From contig NZ_JACBZI010000001.1 of assembly GCF_013408145.1 (NCBI RefSeq), forward strand, positions 620,001-684,000: a stretch of DNA of 64,000 bases, written 5' to 3'. Made by a program: the position numbers and the translations under genes. A model generated the notes under the pieces. The model searched no databases and had not been told where the DNA came from. It saw only the letters and a program-made list of their open reading frames with translations. Positions 29,360-38,622 of this stretch are shown in pieces; position 1 is the stretch's first letter, and every line of letters starts with the position of its first letter. Source of the stretch: Nocardioides marinus (GTDB lineage: Bacteria; Actinomycetota; Actinomycetes; Propionibacteriales; Nocardioidaceae).

Positions 29360-29372
29360 CTTACAACGTAAG
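29360..29372. promoter_or_regulatory. TetR-type operator 2
   Basis: CTTACAACGTAAG, same arms as operator 1. It is 22 bp before the oxidoreductase ATG, so the repressor would block that promoter directly. Confidence 0.7.
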
Positions 29373-29393
29373 GCAACGAACGGAGCGAAGACC

Positions 29394-30380
29394 ATGCGTG
29401 CAGTCGTCCAGCGCGGGTTCGGCGGGACCGAGCAGCTGTCGGTGCAGGAGCTGCCCGACCCGACGCCGGGAGAGGGGGAGGTCCTGGTCCGCGTCACCGC
29501 GGCCGGCATCGACCGCGGGACCGTGCACCTGCTCTCGGGCCTGCCGCTGGCGGGCCGCCCGTACTTCGGCCTCCGCACCCCGCGCTTCCCCGTGGTGGGG
29601 CGCGACGTCTCGGGCACCGTCGCCGCACTCGGCCCGGGCGTCGAGGGCATCAAGGTGGGGCAGCGGGTCATCGGCACCGCCGACGGCTCCGTGGCCGAGC
29701 TGGCCGTCGTCCCCGTCTCGCGCCTGGCTGTCGTGCCCGCCGACCTCCCCGGCGACCTCGGCCCGGTCGAGCTGGCCGCCCTGCCCGTCTCCGGGCTCAC
29801 CGCCCTGCAGGGGCTGGCCAAGGCCCACCGCGGCGAGGGCGTGCGCACCGGGGACCGGGTGCTGGTCATCGGCGCCTCAGGCGGCGTCGGCTCGTACGCC
29901 GTCCAGCTGGCCGCCGCCGCGGGCGCCGAGGTCACCGGCGTGGCCAGCGCCGCGAAGGCCGACCTGGTCCGCGACCTCGGCGCCACCCGGGTGCTCGACT
30001 ACGCGGCCGGAACGCTCGACGACGGCACCCGCTACGACCTGCTCCTCGTCGCCGGCGGCACGCACCGGCTGCGCGACCTGCGCCGGCTGCTGGTCCGCGA
30101 GGGCACGCTGGTCCTGGCCGGCGGGGAGAGTGACAACCGGCTGACCGCCGGCGCGCACCGCCAGCTGCTGGCGATGCTCTGGTCGCCTTTCGTCTCCCAG
30201 CAGCTGCTCGGGCTGATGTCCCGCGAGAGCGGTGAGGACCTCGCCGCGCTGGTCGAGCACGTCGCCGAGGGGCGGCTCCGCCCTGCCGTGGACCGCACCT
30301 TCAGCCTCCCGCAGACGCCTGAGGCGCTCGAGGAGCTGATCGCCGGCCGCGTCCGCGGCAAGGCCGTCATCACCGTCTGA
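29394..30380 (+). CDS. Medium-chain NAD(P)-dependent oxidoreductase (quinone-oxidoreductase type)
   Basis: 328 residues. The N-terminal GroES-like domain starts MRAVVQRGFGGTEQL, and the Rossmann domain has VLVIGASGGVGSYAVQLAAA. The zinc ligands of alcohol dehydrogenases are absent, which places it with zeta-crystallin/quinone oxidoreductase reductases of reactive carbonyls or quinones. It is controlled by the divergent TetR repressor (operators 29327-29372), and is likely induced by its substrate or a related toxic compound. The gene ahead of the DUF4386 protein may share the transcript. Confidence 0.85.
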   Translation: MRAVVQRGFGGTEQLSVQELPDPTPGEGEVLVRVTAAGIDRGTVHLLSGLPLAGRPYFGLRTPRFPVVGRDVSGTVAALGPGVEGIKVGQRVIGTADGSVAELAVVPVSRLAVVPADLPGDLGPVELAALPVSGLTALQGLAKAHRGEGVRTGDRVLVIGASGGVGSYAVQLAAAAGAEVTGVASAAKADLVRDLGATRVLDYAAGTLDDGTRYDLLLVAGGTHRLRDLRRLLVREGTLVLAGGESDNRLTAGAHRQLLAMLWSPFVSQQLLGLMSRESGEDLAALVEHVAEGRLRPAVDRTFSLPQTPEALEELIAGRVRGKAVITV

Positions 30381-30415
30381 CACCCCACCCGACCGACGTC
30401 CCCCCTGGAGGACCC

Positions 30416-31138
30416 ATGACCACGCTCACCGCCCCCGCACCGCCCACCGCACCCGACCAGCCCTCGACGCTGCGCTCGGCCGCCCGCACCGCCGCGATCG
30501 GGTACGCCGCGATCTTCGTGCTCGCGATCTTCGCCAACTTCCTGGCCGTCGGCTCCGTGCTCCACCCGGGCGACGCCGCCGCGACCGCGGACGCCCTCGT
30601 CGACGCCGAGCGGACGTTCCGGCTGGGCACGGCTGCGTTCCTCGTCATCTTTGTCGTCGACGTCGTGCTCGCCTGGGCGCTGCACGTGCTGTTCCGCGGC
30701 GTCCACCACGACCTGTCCTTGCTCGCGGCGTGGTGCCGCCTGACCTACACCGTCTTCCTCGGGGTGTCGCTGGTCTTCCTCGACGCCGCGCTGCGGCTGG
30801 TCGACCCCGCTTCTGGTCAGGACGACGAGCTGGTGCTGCTGGCGCTGCAGGCCTTCGACACGACCTGGGTGGTCGGGCTGGCGGCCTTCGGCGTCCACCT
30901 CGCGCTGCTGGGTCGGCTGCTGTGGCTGGGAGGCGGGCCGCGCTGGCTGGCCATCGGACTGCCCGTCGCCGGTGCGGCGTACGTCGCCGACACCCTCGCC
31001 CGGCTGCTGCTCACCGACTACCAGGCCGTCGCCGACCTGATGCTCGCCGTGGTCGCCGCCCCGTCGGTCGTCTTCGAGATGTCGCTGGCGATCTGGCTGG
31101 TCCTGGTCTGGCGGGGGCGTGCCACGATCAGGGCGTGA
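30416..31138 (+). CDS. DUF4386-type multi-pass membrane protein
   Basis: 240 residues, with a GGAGG site before ATG 30416. Six or so hydrophobic helices; the pattern RTAAIGYAAIFVLAIFANFL, later FRLGTAAFLVIFVVDVVLAW and a WLVLVWRG end, fits the DUF4386 family. Function unknown. It lies 35 bp after the oxidoreductase and is probably in the same TetR-controlled unit. Its stop overlaps the next gene's GTG (GTGA). Confidence 0.75.
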   Translation: MTTLTAPAPPTAPDQPSTLRSAARTAAIGYAAIFVLAIFANFLAVGSVLHPGDAAATADALVDAERTFRLGTAAFLVIFVVDVVLAWALHVLFRGVHHDLSLLAAWCRLTYTVFLGVSLVFLDAALRLVDPASGQDDELVLLALQAFDTTWVVGLAAFGVHLALLGRLLWLGGGPRWLAIGLPVAGAAYVADTLARLLLTDYQAVADLMLAVVAAPSVVFEMSLAIWLVLVWRGRATIRA

Positions 31139-31923
31139 CCTCCCTGCTCGTCGCCGCCGGCCAGGCCGTGCCCGTGAACGGCGACCCGACAGCCAACGTC
31201 GCCCTCGCCGCCGACCTGACCCGTCAGGCCGGCGAGCGGGGCGTGCGGCTGCTGGTGCTGCCGGAGGCGTTCCTCACCGGCTACGACTGGGCGGCCTTCG
31301 ACCGGGTCCGTGAGACCGGGGAGCCCCGGGTCGGGGCGCTGGAGGCGCTGACCGCGCCGCTGCGTGCGGCGGCGGTCGAGGCCGGGTGCACCGTGCTGGT
31401 CTGCACGCCGCTGCTGCGCGGCGAGGAGATGCGGCTGACCACGCTGGTGGTGCGGCCCGACGGCACGGTCGAGGCGGCGTACGACAAGCAGCACGTCGAC
31501 CGGCTCGAGCTGCCGTGGTTCACCCCCGGCCCGCGCGGGCCCGTCGTGCTCGACGTCGAGGGCGTCAAGGTCGCGCCGGCCATCTGCTACGACAGCCGGT
31601 TCCCCGAGCACGCCGCGGCTGCCGCGGCCGCCGGCGCGCAGGTGTACGCCGTGTCGACGGCCTACCTGGAGGGCTCGACGCGCGGCCGGGCGGTCTCGCT
31701 GCCCGCGCGGGCGCTCGACAACGGGATGTTCGTCGTCGCCGGGGCCGCCCTCGGCACGTGTGGGGACCGGCCGATCACGGGCGGCTCGTGCGTGCTCGAC
31801 CCGGAGGGCCACGAGCTCGCGGTGCTCGGCACCGAGCCCGGGCTGGCGGTGGCCGAGCTCGACCTCGACCTGCTCGCCGAGGTCCGGGCGCGCCAGACGA
31901 TGCACGCCGACCGGCTCGGGTGA
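31135..31923 (+). CDS. Carbon-nitrogen hydrolase (nitrilase superfamily)
   Basis: 262 residues from GTG 31135, overlapping the previous stop. The catalytic triad is visible: Glu44 in [10 protein letters not shown], Lys118 in AAYDKQHV, and Cys151 in [13 protein letters not shown]. It hydrolyses an amide or omega-amide type bond; the short size and motifs fit the amidase/omega-amidase branches rather than NAD synthetase or N-acyltransferase. Substrate unknown. Confidence 0.87.
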   Translation: MTSLLVAAGQAVPVNGDPTANVALAADLTRQAGERGVRLLVLPEAFLTGYDWAAFDRVRETGEPRVGALEALTAPLRAAAVEAGCTVLVCTPLLRGEEMRLTTLVVRPDGTVEAAYDKQHVDRLELPWFTPGPRGPVVLDVEGVKVAPAICYDSRFPEHAAAAAAAGAQVYAVSTAYLEGSTRGRAVSLPARALDNGMFVVAGAALGTCGDRPITGGSCVLDPEGHELAVLGTEPGLAVAELDLDLLAEVRARQTMHADRLG

Positions 31924-31927
31924 GAAT
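31922..31927 (+). promoter_or_regulatory. -10-like element for leaderless rnhA
   Basis: GAGAAT, overlapping the previous stop, ends 6 bases before GTG 31934. Confidence 0.3.
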
Positions 31928-31933
31928 CTCTCG

Positions 31934-32431
31934 GTGAGCGAGCAGTCCCCCGACAGTGCAGAGCCCTCCGAGAGCACCGAGACCGTCACCATCCACACCG
32001 ACGGCGCGTGCGTGCCCAACCCCGGCCCCGGCGGCTGGGGCGCGCTGCTGCGCATCGGAAGTCACGAGCTCGAGCTGTGCGGGGGAGAGGCCGGCCAGAC
32101 CACCAACAACCGGATGGAGCTGACCGCGCCGATCAAGGCGCTCGAGGCGCTGACCCGGCCGGTGCGGGTGGAGCTCTACACCGACTCCACCTACGTCCGC
32201 TCCGGCATCACCTCGTGGGTCAACGGCTGGAAGCGCAACGGGTGGAAGACCTCGGCGAAGCAGCCGGTCAAGAACGTCGACCTGTGGCAGGAGCTCGACG
32301 CCGCCTGCCAGCGTCACGAGGTGCACTGGCACTGGGTCAAGGGCCACGCCGGCGACGAGGGCAACGAGCGCGCGGACCGGCTGGCTGCCAGGGGGCTCAC
32401 CGAGGCGGTCGAGGCAGCGGAGGCCTCCTGA
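31934..32431 (+). CDS. rnhA: Ribonuclease HI
   Basis: 165 residues from GTG 31934. It degrades RNA in RNA-DNA hybrids. The catalytic DEDD set is complete: Asp23 ([11 protein letters not shown]), Glu62 (NNRMEL), Asp84 (YTDSTYV) and Asp148 (NERADRLA), with the helper His138 in VKGHAGDEG. The ~18-residue Ser/Glu-rich N-terminal extension is a minor addition to the standard fold. Confidence 0.95.
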   Translation: MSEQSPDSAEPSESTETVTIHTDGACVPNPGPGGWGALLRIGSHELELCGGEAGQTTNNRMELTAPIKALEALTRPVRVELYTDSTYVRSGITSWVNGWKRNGWKTSAKQPVKNVDLWQELDAACQRHEVHWHWVKGHAGDEGNERADRLAARGLTEAVEAAEAS

Positions 32432-32466
32432 CCCATCCGTGCCGAGCGATCGCTCGGTCCCTGGGC

Positions 32467-32472
32467 TACCGT
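32467..32472 (+). promoter_or_regulatory. -10 element that favours GTG 32480
   Basis: TACCGT ends 7 bases before GTG 32480. The earlier GTG at 32471 overlaps this element, so the downstream start is preferred. Confidence 0.4.
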
Positions 32473-32479
32473 GCCCGAC

Positions 32480-33394
32480 GTGAACCGTGTGCAGCAGCTG
32501 CTCGGGGTCGAGATCCCCATCGTCCAGGCCCCGATGACCTTCATCGCCCGCGCGCGGCTGGCCGCCGCGGTCTCCGAGGCCGGGGGCATGGGCATCATCG
32601 AGACCCTCACCGCCGAGGGGCGCGAGGACCTGGTGAAGGTCCGCGAGCTCACCGACAAGCCCGTGGGCGCCAACCTGCTCGTCGCCGGCTGGAAGCACGA
32701 CCCCTCGATCGTCGACACCCTGGTCGAGGCGGGCGTCTCCTACGTCGCCACCTCGGCTGGCGACCCGGCGCTGTTCACCGACCGCCTCAAGGACGCCGGC
32801 ATCACCGTCTTCCACGTGGTCGGGTCGCTGCGCGCGGCGCAGAAGGCCGAGGCAGCGGGGGTCGACGGCCTGGTGGTGGAGGGTGTCGAGGGCGGTGGCT
32901 TCAAGGGCGCCAGCGGTGCCTCGACGATGGTCCTGCTGCCGCTCGTCGCCTCGCACACCTCGCTGCCGTTGATCGCCGCCGGCGGCATCTGCGACGCCAC
33001 GTCCATGGCGGCGGCGTTCGTCCTCGGCGCCGAGGGCGTTCAGATGGGCACCCGGGTGCTGGCCACCCACGAGTCGGGCGTGCACAGCGCCTTCACCGAC
33101 GCGATCGTCGCCGCCCCCGAGACCGGCACCATGCTGGTCAGCGTCCCCGGCAACCCCACCATGCGGGTCATCGCCACCGATCGCGCCCACGCCTGGGCCG
33201 CCGAGCCCCCGACCGAGAAGCTGATGGACCGCGTGCAGCAGCTCTACTTCGACGGCGACCTCGACGCCAGCCTGGCCAACACCGGCCAGGTCGCCGGCCG
33301 CATCGACTCCGTCCGCCCCGTCGCCGAGGTCATCGACGAGATGTGGAGCGGCTGCCGCGACGCCCTCGACGCGGGGCGCACGCGGCTGGGCTGA
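32480..33394 (+). CDS. Nitronate monooxygenase / FMN-dependent 2-nitropropane dioxygenase family
   Basis: 304 residues from GTG 32480 (307 if GTG 32471 is used). TIM barrel: VEIPIVQAPMTFIARARLAA at the start, VDGLVVEGVEGGGFKG and LIAAGGICDATSMAAAFVLG as the FMN-phosphate loop, and GTRVLATHESGVHSAF near the end with the catalytic-type His. It oxidises alkyl nitronates or acts as a related FabK-like reductase; the two cannot be separated from sequence alone. Followed by a palindromic repeat and accessory DNA. Confidence 0.83.
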   Translation: MNRVQQLLGVEIPIVQAPMTFIARARLAAAVSEAGGMGIIETLTAEGREDLVKVRELTDKPVGANLLVAGWKHDPSIVDTLVEAGVSYVATSAGDPALFTDRLKDAGITVFHVVGSLRAAQKAEAAGVDGLVVEGVEGGGFKGASGASTMVLLPLVASHTSLPLIAAGGICDATSMAAAFVLGAEGVQMGTRVLATHESGVHSAFTDAIVAAPETGTMLVSVPGNPTMRVIATDRAHAWAAEPPTEKLMDRVQQLYFDGDLDASLANTGQVAGRIDSVRPVAEVIDEMWSGCRDALDAGRTRLG

Positions 33395-33406
33395 GCACCC
33401 CTCGCC

Positions 33407-33446
33407 GGTCGAGTTGCGAGGAGCGCTAGCGACGAGCCGCGAGACC
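33407..33446. repeat. 40-bp imperfect palindromic repeat, copy 2
   Basis: Begins GGTCGAGTTGCGAGGAGCGC and ends CGAGCCGCGAGACC. It shares 35 of 40 positions with the copy at 11965-12004, in the same orientation, and likewise lies between a housekeeping gene's stop and a DUF222/HNH gene. Confidence 0.8.
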
Positions 33447-33550
33447 CACGGTCCTGGCGCGGATCACGGTCTGGTCACGATGCCCGGATGCCCTGTGGAG
33501 AAGGGGTCTGGGCGTCTCGGAATGTCGGTGGTGCCTGGTTGAGTCAGGTC

Positions 33551-34804
33551 ATGGAAGGGCTCGGGCAGCACCAGGTGGACCGTGGTGTCGCGGTCATCGC
33601 CGGTGCGCTCACCGAGCTCGTCGAGGTCTCCCTGCTGGGTCTCGACCAGGCGGCAACTGCGGCCTCGTTGGTGGAGATCGCTGCGGCCGAGGCACGCCTG
33701 GGTGAGCTCAAGCACCGGGTGCTCGCGCATGCCTCGTCCGTGCGGGTCGAGGAGGCCACCGGCGCCGTCACCACCGCGACCTGGCTGGCCCGCGCCACCC
33801 GCACCACCGTCCGGTCGTCCCGCCGGGCCGTGCATCTCGCCACCGCGCTGGAGACCTACGCCCGGCTGCGGGAGGGGTACGCCGCCGGGACGGTGAACAC
33901 CGAGCAGGCCGAGGTCATCGCCCGTGCCCTCGACGCCGTACCGGTCGACATCCCCGCCACCGTGCGGGCTGCTGCCGAGCAGCGGCTGGTCGACCTCGCT
34001 GCGCACCACGACGCCTGCGACCTGCGCGTGCTGGGTGACCGGGTCCTCGACGTCGTCGCCCCCGCCGTCGCTGACGCGCACGAGGCAGCCCGCCTGGAGG
34101 CGGAGGAACGCGCAGCCGCGCGGAAGACGATGCTGACCATGACCCCCGATGGGCAGGGCAGCGTGCATGGCCGCTTCACCGTCCCCGAGCTGCACGCCGG
34201 GATGCTGCGCAAGCAGCTGCTGGCCCTGGTCGTCCACGACAAACCCGCCCTGGCGTCGACCCCGGTCGAAGGTGAGCGGCCGGAACCGGTCAAGGCCGCC
34301 TCCGCCGTCGAGCTCGGCGCCGCCTTCTGCGAGCTGCTGGAGAGACTGGACGGCTCTCACGTCCCGGAGATGTCGACCGGCGCGACGGTGGTGGTCACCA
34401 TGACCCTCGAGACGCTCGCCGGTGGCCTGTCGGCCGCCACCCTGGACACCGGTGACCGGATCGCCGCCCACACCGCCCGCCGCCTGGCCTGCGAGGCCGC
34501 GATCATCCCTGTCGTCCTGGGTGGCAAGCGCGAGGTCCTCGACGTCGGCCGCAGGAAGCGGCTCTTCACCCGCGCCCAACGCATCGCGCTCGCCACCCGC
34601 GACAAGGGCTGCACCGCGGCCGGCTGCCGCACCGCCGCATGGTTCTGCCACGCCCACCACGACCAACCCTGGACCACCGGCGGCACCACCGACCTGACCA
34701 ACGGCCGCCTGCTGTGCCCCACCCACCACCGCACCGCCCACGACCCCCGCTACGAGGCACGGGTCCTGGCCGACCACCAGATCGAGTTCACCCGCAGATG
34801 CTGA
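33551..34804 (+). CDS. DUF222/HNH endonuclease domain protein (13E12 family), copy 2
   Basis: 417 residues from ATG 33551 (an ATG at 33488 extends it by 21 residues without clear support). A helical DUF222 region (~10-300) includes ARATRTTVRSSRRAVHLATA and YAAGTVNTEQAEVIARAL. The C-terminal HNH reads CTAAGCRTAAWFCHAHHDQP, then LCPTHHRTAHD, with both His of the metal site. It differs in sequence from copy 1 and lacks the repeat-encoded linker. No SOS box is seen upstream. Confidence 0.85.
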   Translation: MEGLGQHQVDRGVAVIAGALTELVEVSLLGLDQAATAASLVEIAAAEARLGELKHRVLAHASSVRVEEATGAVTTATWLARATRTTVRSSRRAVHLATALETYARLREGYAAGTVNTEQAEVIARALDAVPVDIPATVRAAAEQRLVDLAAHHDACDLRVLGDRVLDVVAPAVADAHEAARLEAEERAAARKTMLTMTPDGQGSVHGRFTVPELHAGMLRKQLLALVVHDKPALASTPVEGERPEPVKAASAVELGAAFCELLERLDGSHVPEMSTGATVVVTMTLETLAGGLSAATLDTGDRIAAHTARRLACEAAIIPVVLGGKREVLDVGRRKRLFTRAQRIALATRDKGCTAAGCRTAAWFCHAHHDQPWTTGGTTDLTNGRLLCPTHHRTAHDPRYEARVLADHQIEFTRRC

Positions 34805-34851
34805 CCCGTCGAGACCCCTACGACATCCGCTTCTACCGATGAGCGGACGCC

Positions 34852-35199
34852 CTACGTCAGGCGAAGACGCGTCTCGGGACCCATCCGCTCCACTGCCTGC
34901 GGATAGTCGGCAAGAGCCTCCACGAACTCTGTGACCAGTTCATGGCCCAGCGGGTAGTCGCCTACAGCGACGTCCTCAACGACCCGGAAGCCTCGACGGA
35001 CGTCTGCCGCTTCGGGCGACTCCGTCAGTCGGTTTGCTAGCCAGGCAGCGAAGACGCTTACGGCCTGGAACGCGCCCAGTTCGTTCTCTTCCTCGACGAG
35101 GTGGACCTGGAACGTCGCTTCGAAAGCGGGCACCTGAGTTCGCAGCATGGCCACCACCGGCGAGCCGACCGCCGAGGTGACGTCCGAGTTTTCTGCCAT
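34852..35199 (-). CDS. Small orphan protein, function unknown
   Basis: 115 residues from ATG 35199 (the frame remains open upstream to 35367 but the extra residues look random). Predicted helical and acidic: VVAMLRTQVPAFEATFQVHL, then ELGAFQAVSVFAAWL, and an EFVEALADYPQAVERMGPET end. No motif recognised, and no good ribosome site. Its codon choice is less GC-biased than its neighbours, and it lies in the patch with the HNH gene and inverted repeat, suggesting acquisition. Confidence 0.55.
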   Translation of the reverse strand: MAENSDVTSAVGSPVVAMLRTQVPAFEATFQVHLVEEENELGAFQAVSVFAAWLANRLTESPEAADVRRGFRVVEDVAVGDYPLGHELVTEFVEALADYPQAVERMGPETRLRLT

Positions 35200-35297
35200 G
35201 AGGCGGAGCGTGTCCTGCCCGTCGTGACGACCGCATCTGCCGCGCACAGTGCGCACGACGCAGTGCGCGCCATTGACTGACGCGTCGACGCCTCGAT

Positions 35298-35345
35298 CAC
35301 GACGTTCTGCTGGAAAGCCGACTCCCTGGTCTGCAGAACGTCGTG
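35298..35345. repeat. 13-bp perfect inverted repeat with 22-bp spacer
   Basis: CACGACGTTCTGC (35298-35310) and GCAGAACGTCGTG (35333-35345) are exact reverse complements. They lie in the 207-bp non-coding gap between the orphan gene and the hydrolase. No other feature explains the gap. Candidates are a regulator site, a hairpin, or remnant element ends. Confidence 0.7.
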
Positions 35346-35406
35346 AGCGGCGCACTCCGGGAGCCAAATGTCGTAACTGACATCATGTGACCGTCGTTAC
35401 ACCGCC

Positions 35407-36858
35407 GTGCCCCGGAGACTCCCCGTCGCCCTGCTGTCCCTCGTGCTGCTCCCGCTGGCGGCGCTGCTGCCGACCAGCCCGAGCGGAGCGGCGGGCACGA
35501 AGCCGCCCGCCGACCGGGTGCCCCTGCCGGTGCTGAGCGAGCCGCCCGCGGGGCTGCAGGGGCACCCGTTGTGGGACTCCTGGCACGAGCTGGAGCCGTT
35601 CGGCTACACCGAGCAGGAGTGGTTCGTCTCCGGCACGGCCACGGCCGCCGACGGCAGCACCGCGCCGTACACGACCCGCGTCATCGTCACCCGCCCGCAG
35701 AAGCGCAAGGACTTCAACGGCTCGGTGATGCTGGACTGGGTCAACGTCACCGCCCAGTTCGAGAACGCCGTCGACAGCCTCGAGGGGCGCGAGGAGCTGC
35801 TGCGCAGCGGCTGGGCCTTCGTGCACGTCAGCGCCCAGGCAGCCGGCGTCTGCTGCATCCCCCTGACGCCCAAGGTCTGGGACCCGGTGCGCTACGCCGC
35901 GCTCGACCACCCCGGCGACGCGTACGCCGACGACATGTACCTCCAGATCGCCCGGGCCCTGCGCACCAGGAGGGTCGGCGACGTCCGGCCGATGGGGCCG
36001 CTCAAGGTACGCCGCGTCGTGGCCGCCGGGCAGTCGCAGTCGGCCGGCCGTCTCGCCGGCATCGTCCGGGCGCACCCCGACGGCGCCGGTGTCATCGACG
36101 GCTTCCTGGTCCACGGCGGCCTCGCCGGGCTCGACTACGAGCCCCGCCTCGAGGTACCGGTGATGCAGCTCAACAGCGACTGGGCCGAGTCCACCGGCGA
36201 GGCCGACGACGACCCGCTCTACCGGCTGTGGGACGTCGCCGGTTCCGCGCACGCCGGCCTGTTCATCGGCTACCAGCAGGTCTTCGGCTCCGGCCCCCGC
36301 GTCGCCGGCCTGCCCGCCATGGACGAGCAGGGCTACCGCGACACCATCGAGGCCGCCGGCGACTACGGCCAGATGCAGGTCAACCCGCTGTACGCCGTGT
36401 GCACCGCCGCGGGCGCCTCCTTCCCCATGCGGTACGCCGTCAACACCGCGCTCCGCGAGCTCGACGAGTGGATCCGCACGGGCCAGGCACCGCGCCCCGC
36501 GCCCCGCTTCGAGTTCGAGGCCGACGGCGAGACGCCCGCGCGCGACGCGGACGGCAACGTGCTGGGCGGGCTGCGGCTCCCGCCGATCGAGGTGCCCGTA
36601 GCGACGTACCGCTCCACCGACTGCCAGCTCGGCGGCATCACCGTGCCCTTCGACCCGATCACGCTGCAGCAGCGCTACCCGACGTTCGCCGACTACGAGC
36701 GCCAGCTGCGCAAGGCCACGGACCGCGCGGTCCGCAGGGGCTGGCTGCTGCCGGTCGACGCGCGCGACCAGATGCGCCGCGCCTGCGCGGTCGAGGACCG
36801 CTACCCCGGCTCGAGTGACGAGTGCCGCTCCTACCGCCCCCCGCGCTTCGGGGGCTGA
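35407..36858 (+). CDS. Secreted alpha/beta-hydrolase-domain protein
   Basis: 483 residues from GTG 35407. A signal peptide ends near SGAAG (~30). The large domain matches the uncharacterised alpha/beta hydrolase-domain family of ~450-500 residues found in actinobacteria: VIVTRPQKRKDFNGSVMLDW, then the nucleophile elbow AAGQSQSAGRLAG (Ser of GQSQS), and GSAHAGLF as a likely His segment. It probably cleaves an ester outside the membrane; substrate unknown. 33 bp before glpD, but no obvious metabolic link. Confidence 0.8.
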   Translation: MPRRLPVALLSLVLLPLAALLPTSPSGAAGTKPPADRVPLPVLSEPPAGLQGHPLWDSWHELEPFGYTEQEWFVSGTATAADGSTAPYTTRVIVTRPQKRKDFNGSVMLDWVNVTAQFENAVDSLEGREELLRSGWAFVHVSAQAAGVCCIPLTPKVWDPVRYAALDHPGDAYADDMYLQIARALRTRRVGDVRPMGPLKVRRVVAAGQSQSAGRLAGIVRAHPDGAGVIDGFLVHGGLAGLDYEPRLEVPVMQLNSDWAESTGEADDDPLYRLWDVAGSAHAGLFIGYQQVFGSGPRVAGLPAMDEQGYRDTIEAAGDYGQMQVNPLYAVCTAAGASFPMRYAVNTALRELDEWIRTGQAPRPAPRFEFEADGETPARDADGNVLGGLRLPPIEVPVATYRSTDCQLGGITVPFDPITLQQRYPTFADYERQLRKATDRAVRRGWLLPVDARDQMRRACAVEDRYPGSSDECRSYRPPRFGG

Positions 36859-36891
36859 ACCCGGCGCCCCGGACCTGACACACTGGAGCGC

Positions 36892-38622
36892 ATGACTCCC
36901 ACGCCCGGAGCCCTCGGTCCCGACGCGCGCGACGCCGCCCTGGCGGCGATGACCGGCCAGGCCGGCGAGCACGAGCTCGACGTCCTCGTGGTCGGGGGAG
37001 GGATCACGGGCACCGGCGTCGCCCTCGACGCGGTCACCCGCGGCCTCAGCGTCGGCCTGCTCGAGCAGCGCGACCTCGCCAGCGGCACCTCCAGCCGCAG
37101 CAGCAAGCTCATCCACGGCGGCCTGCGCTACCTGGAGATGATGGACTTCGGCCTGGTCCGCGAGGCCCTGCAGGAGCGCGGCCTGCTGCTCACGCGGCTC
37201 GCGCCGCACCTGGTCAGCCCGGTGCCGTTCCTCTACCCGCTGACCAAGCCGGTGTGGGAGCGCGCCTACGTCGGCGCCGGCCTCGCGCTGTACGACGGCA
37301 TGGCCAAGGCCGGCAAGTACGACATGGGCGTGCCGATGCACCGGCACCTCACCCGCCGCCAGGTCGCCCGGATGGCGCCGGACTTCAAGGCCGAGTCGAT
37401 CGCGGGCGCGATCAAGTACTACGACTGCCAGGTCGACGACGCCCGGATGGTCGTGGCCGTCGCCCGCACCGCCGCCAAGCACGGCGCGCACGTCGCGACC
37501 CGGGTGAAGGTGACCGGGTTCCTGCGTGAGGGGGAGCGGGTCGTCGGCGTGACCGCCCGCGACCTGGAGCACGACCGGGACCTCGAGGTCCGCGCCCGCG
37601 TGGTCGTCAACGCCGCCGGCGTGTGGACCGACGAGATCCAGGAGATGGTCGGCGGCCGCGGCGCCCTGCACGTGCAGGCCTCCAAGGGCGTGCACATCGT
37701 CGTCCCGCGCGACCGCATCCGCTCCGAGGCCGGCTTCATCGTCCGCACCGAGACCTCGGTGCTCTTCGTCATCCCGTGGGGCCGGCACTGGATCATCGGC
37801 ACCACCGACACCCCCTGGGACCTCGACAAGGCCCATCCGGCGGCCAGCCGCCGCGACCTCGACTACATCCTCGAGCACGTCAACCAGATCCTGCGCGAGC
37901 CGCTGGACCACGAGGACGTCGTCGGCGTGTACGCCGGCCTGCGACCGCTGCTCTCCGGCGAGTCCGAGCCCACCTCGAAGATCTCCCGCGAGCACACCGT
38001 CGTCACCCCGGTGCCGGGGCTGGTGATGATCGCGGGCGGGAAGTACACGACGTACCGCGTGATGGCGCGCGACGCCATCGACGCCGCCGCCCACAGCCTG
38101 CGCACCACCGGGCACGGCGCCGTGCGCGACTCCATCACCGACCGGGTGCCGCTGGTCGGGGCGGAGTCCTACGAGACCCGCTCCAACCAGCGGGTGCTGC
38201 TGGCGCGCCGGTCCGGCCTGCACGTCGCCCGGATCGACCACCTGCTGGCCCGCTACGGCGGCCTGGTCGACGACCTGCTGGCCCTCGTCCGCACCCGGCG
38301 TGCGTTGGCGGAGCCGCTGACCGGGGCCGAGGACTACCTCGCGGCCGAGGTCGTCTACGCCGTGACCCACGAGGGCGCGCGGCACCTCGACGACGTGCTC
38401 ACCCGGCGCACCCGCATCTCCATCGAGACCTTCGACCGCGGCGTCGCCGCGGCCCCGCACGCGGCGAGGCTGATGGCGGAGATCCTCGACTGGGACGACG
38501 CCCGGGTCGCCGAGGAGGTCGACCACTACCTGCGTCGGGTCGAGGCGGAGCGGCAGTCCCAGCGGATGCTCACCGACCAGGAGGCCGACGAGGCGCGGGT
38601 GCAGGTCACCGACCTGGTCTGA
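36892..38622 (+). CDS. glpD: Aerobic glycerol-3-phosphate dehydrogenase
   Basis: 576 residues. FAD-linked, membrane-peripheral oxidation of glycerol-3-phosphate to dihydroxyacetone phosphate with electrons to the quinone pool. FAD loop VLVVGGGITGTGVALDAVTR (~27-46), then TSSRSSKLIHGGLRYLEM, the WTDEIQEM and GGKYTTYRVMA segments, and a C-terminal GlpD_C helical domain (~420-560). Canonical length. The 3' end overlaps the opposite-strand phosphoesterase by 17 bp. No glpF/glpK is adjacent. Confidence 0.94.
   Translation: MTPTPGALGPDARDAALAAMTGQAGEHELDVLVVGGGITGTGVALDAVTRGLSVGLLEQRDLASGTSSRSSKLIHGGLRYLEMMDFGLVREALQERGLLLTRLAPHLVSPVPFLYPLTKPVWERAYVGAGLALYDGMAKAGKYDMGVPMHRHLTRRQVARMAPDFKAESIAGAIKYYDCQVDDARMVVAVARTAAKHGAHVATRVKVTGFLREGERVVGVTARDLEHDRDLEVRARVVVNAAGVWTDEIQEMVGGRGALHVQASKGVHIVVPRDRIRSEAGFIVRTETSVLFVIPWGRHWIIGTTDTPWDLDKAHPAASRRDLDYILEHVNQILREPLDHEDVVGVYAGLRPLLSGESEPTSKISREHTVVTPVPGLVMIAGGKYTTYRVMARDAIDAAAHSLRTTGHGAVRDSITDRVPLVGAESYETRSNQRVLLARRSGLHVARIDHLLARYGGLVDDLLALVRTRRALAEPLTGAEDYLAAEVVYAVTHEGARHLDDVLTRRTRISIETFDRGVAAAPHAARLMAEILDWDDARVAEEVDHYLRRVEAERQSQRMLTDQEADEARVQVTDLV

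Noticed and set aside
34852..35367. Longer 171-residue version of the orphan gene
   Set aside because: The extra N-terminal residues are Arg/Gly-rich and cross the inverted repeat; the ATG at 35199 gives a compositionally uniform protein.
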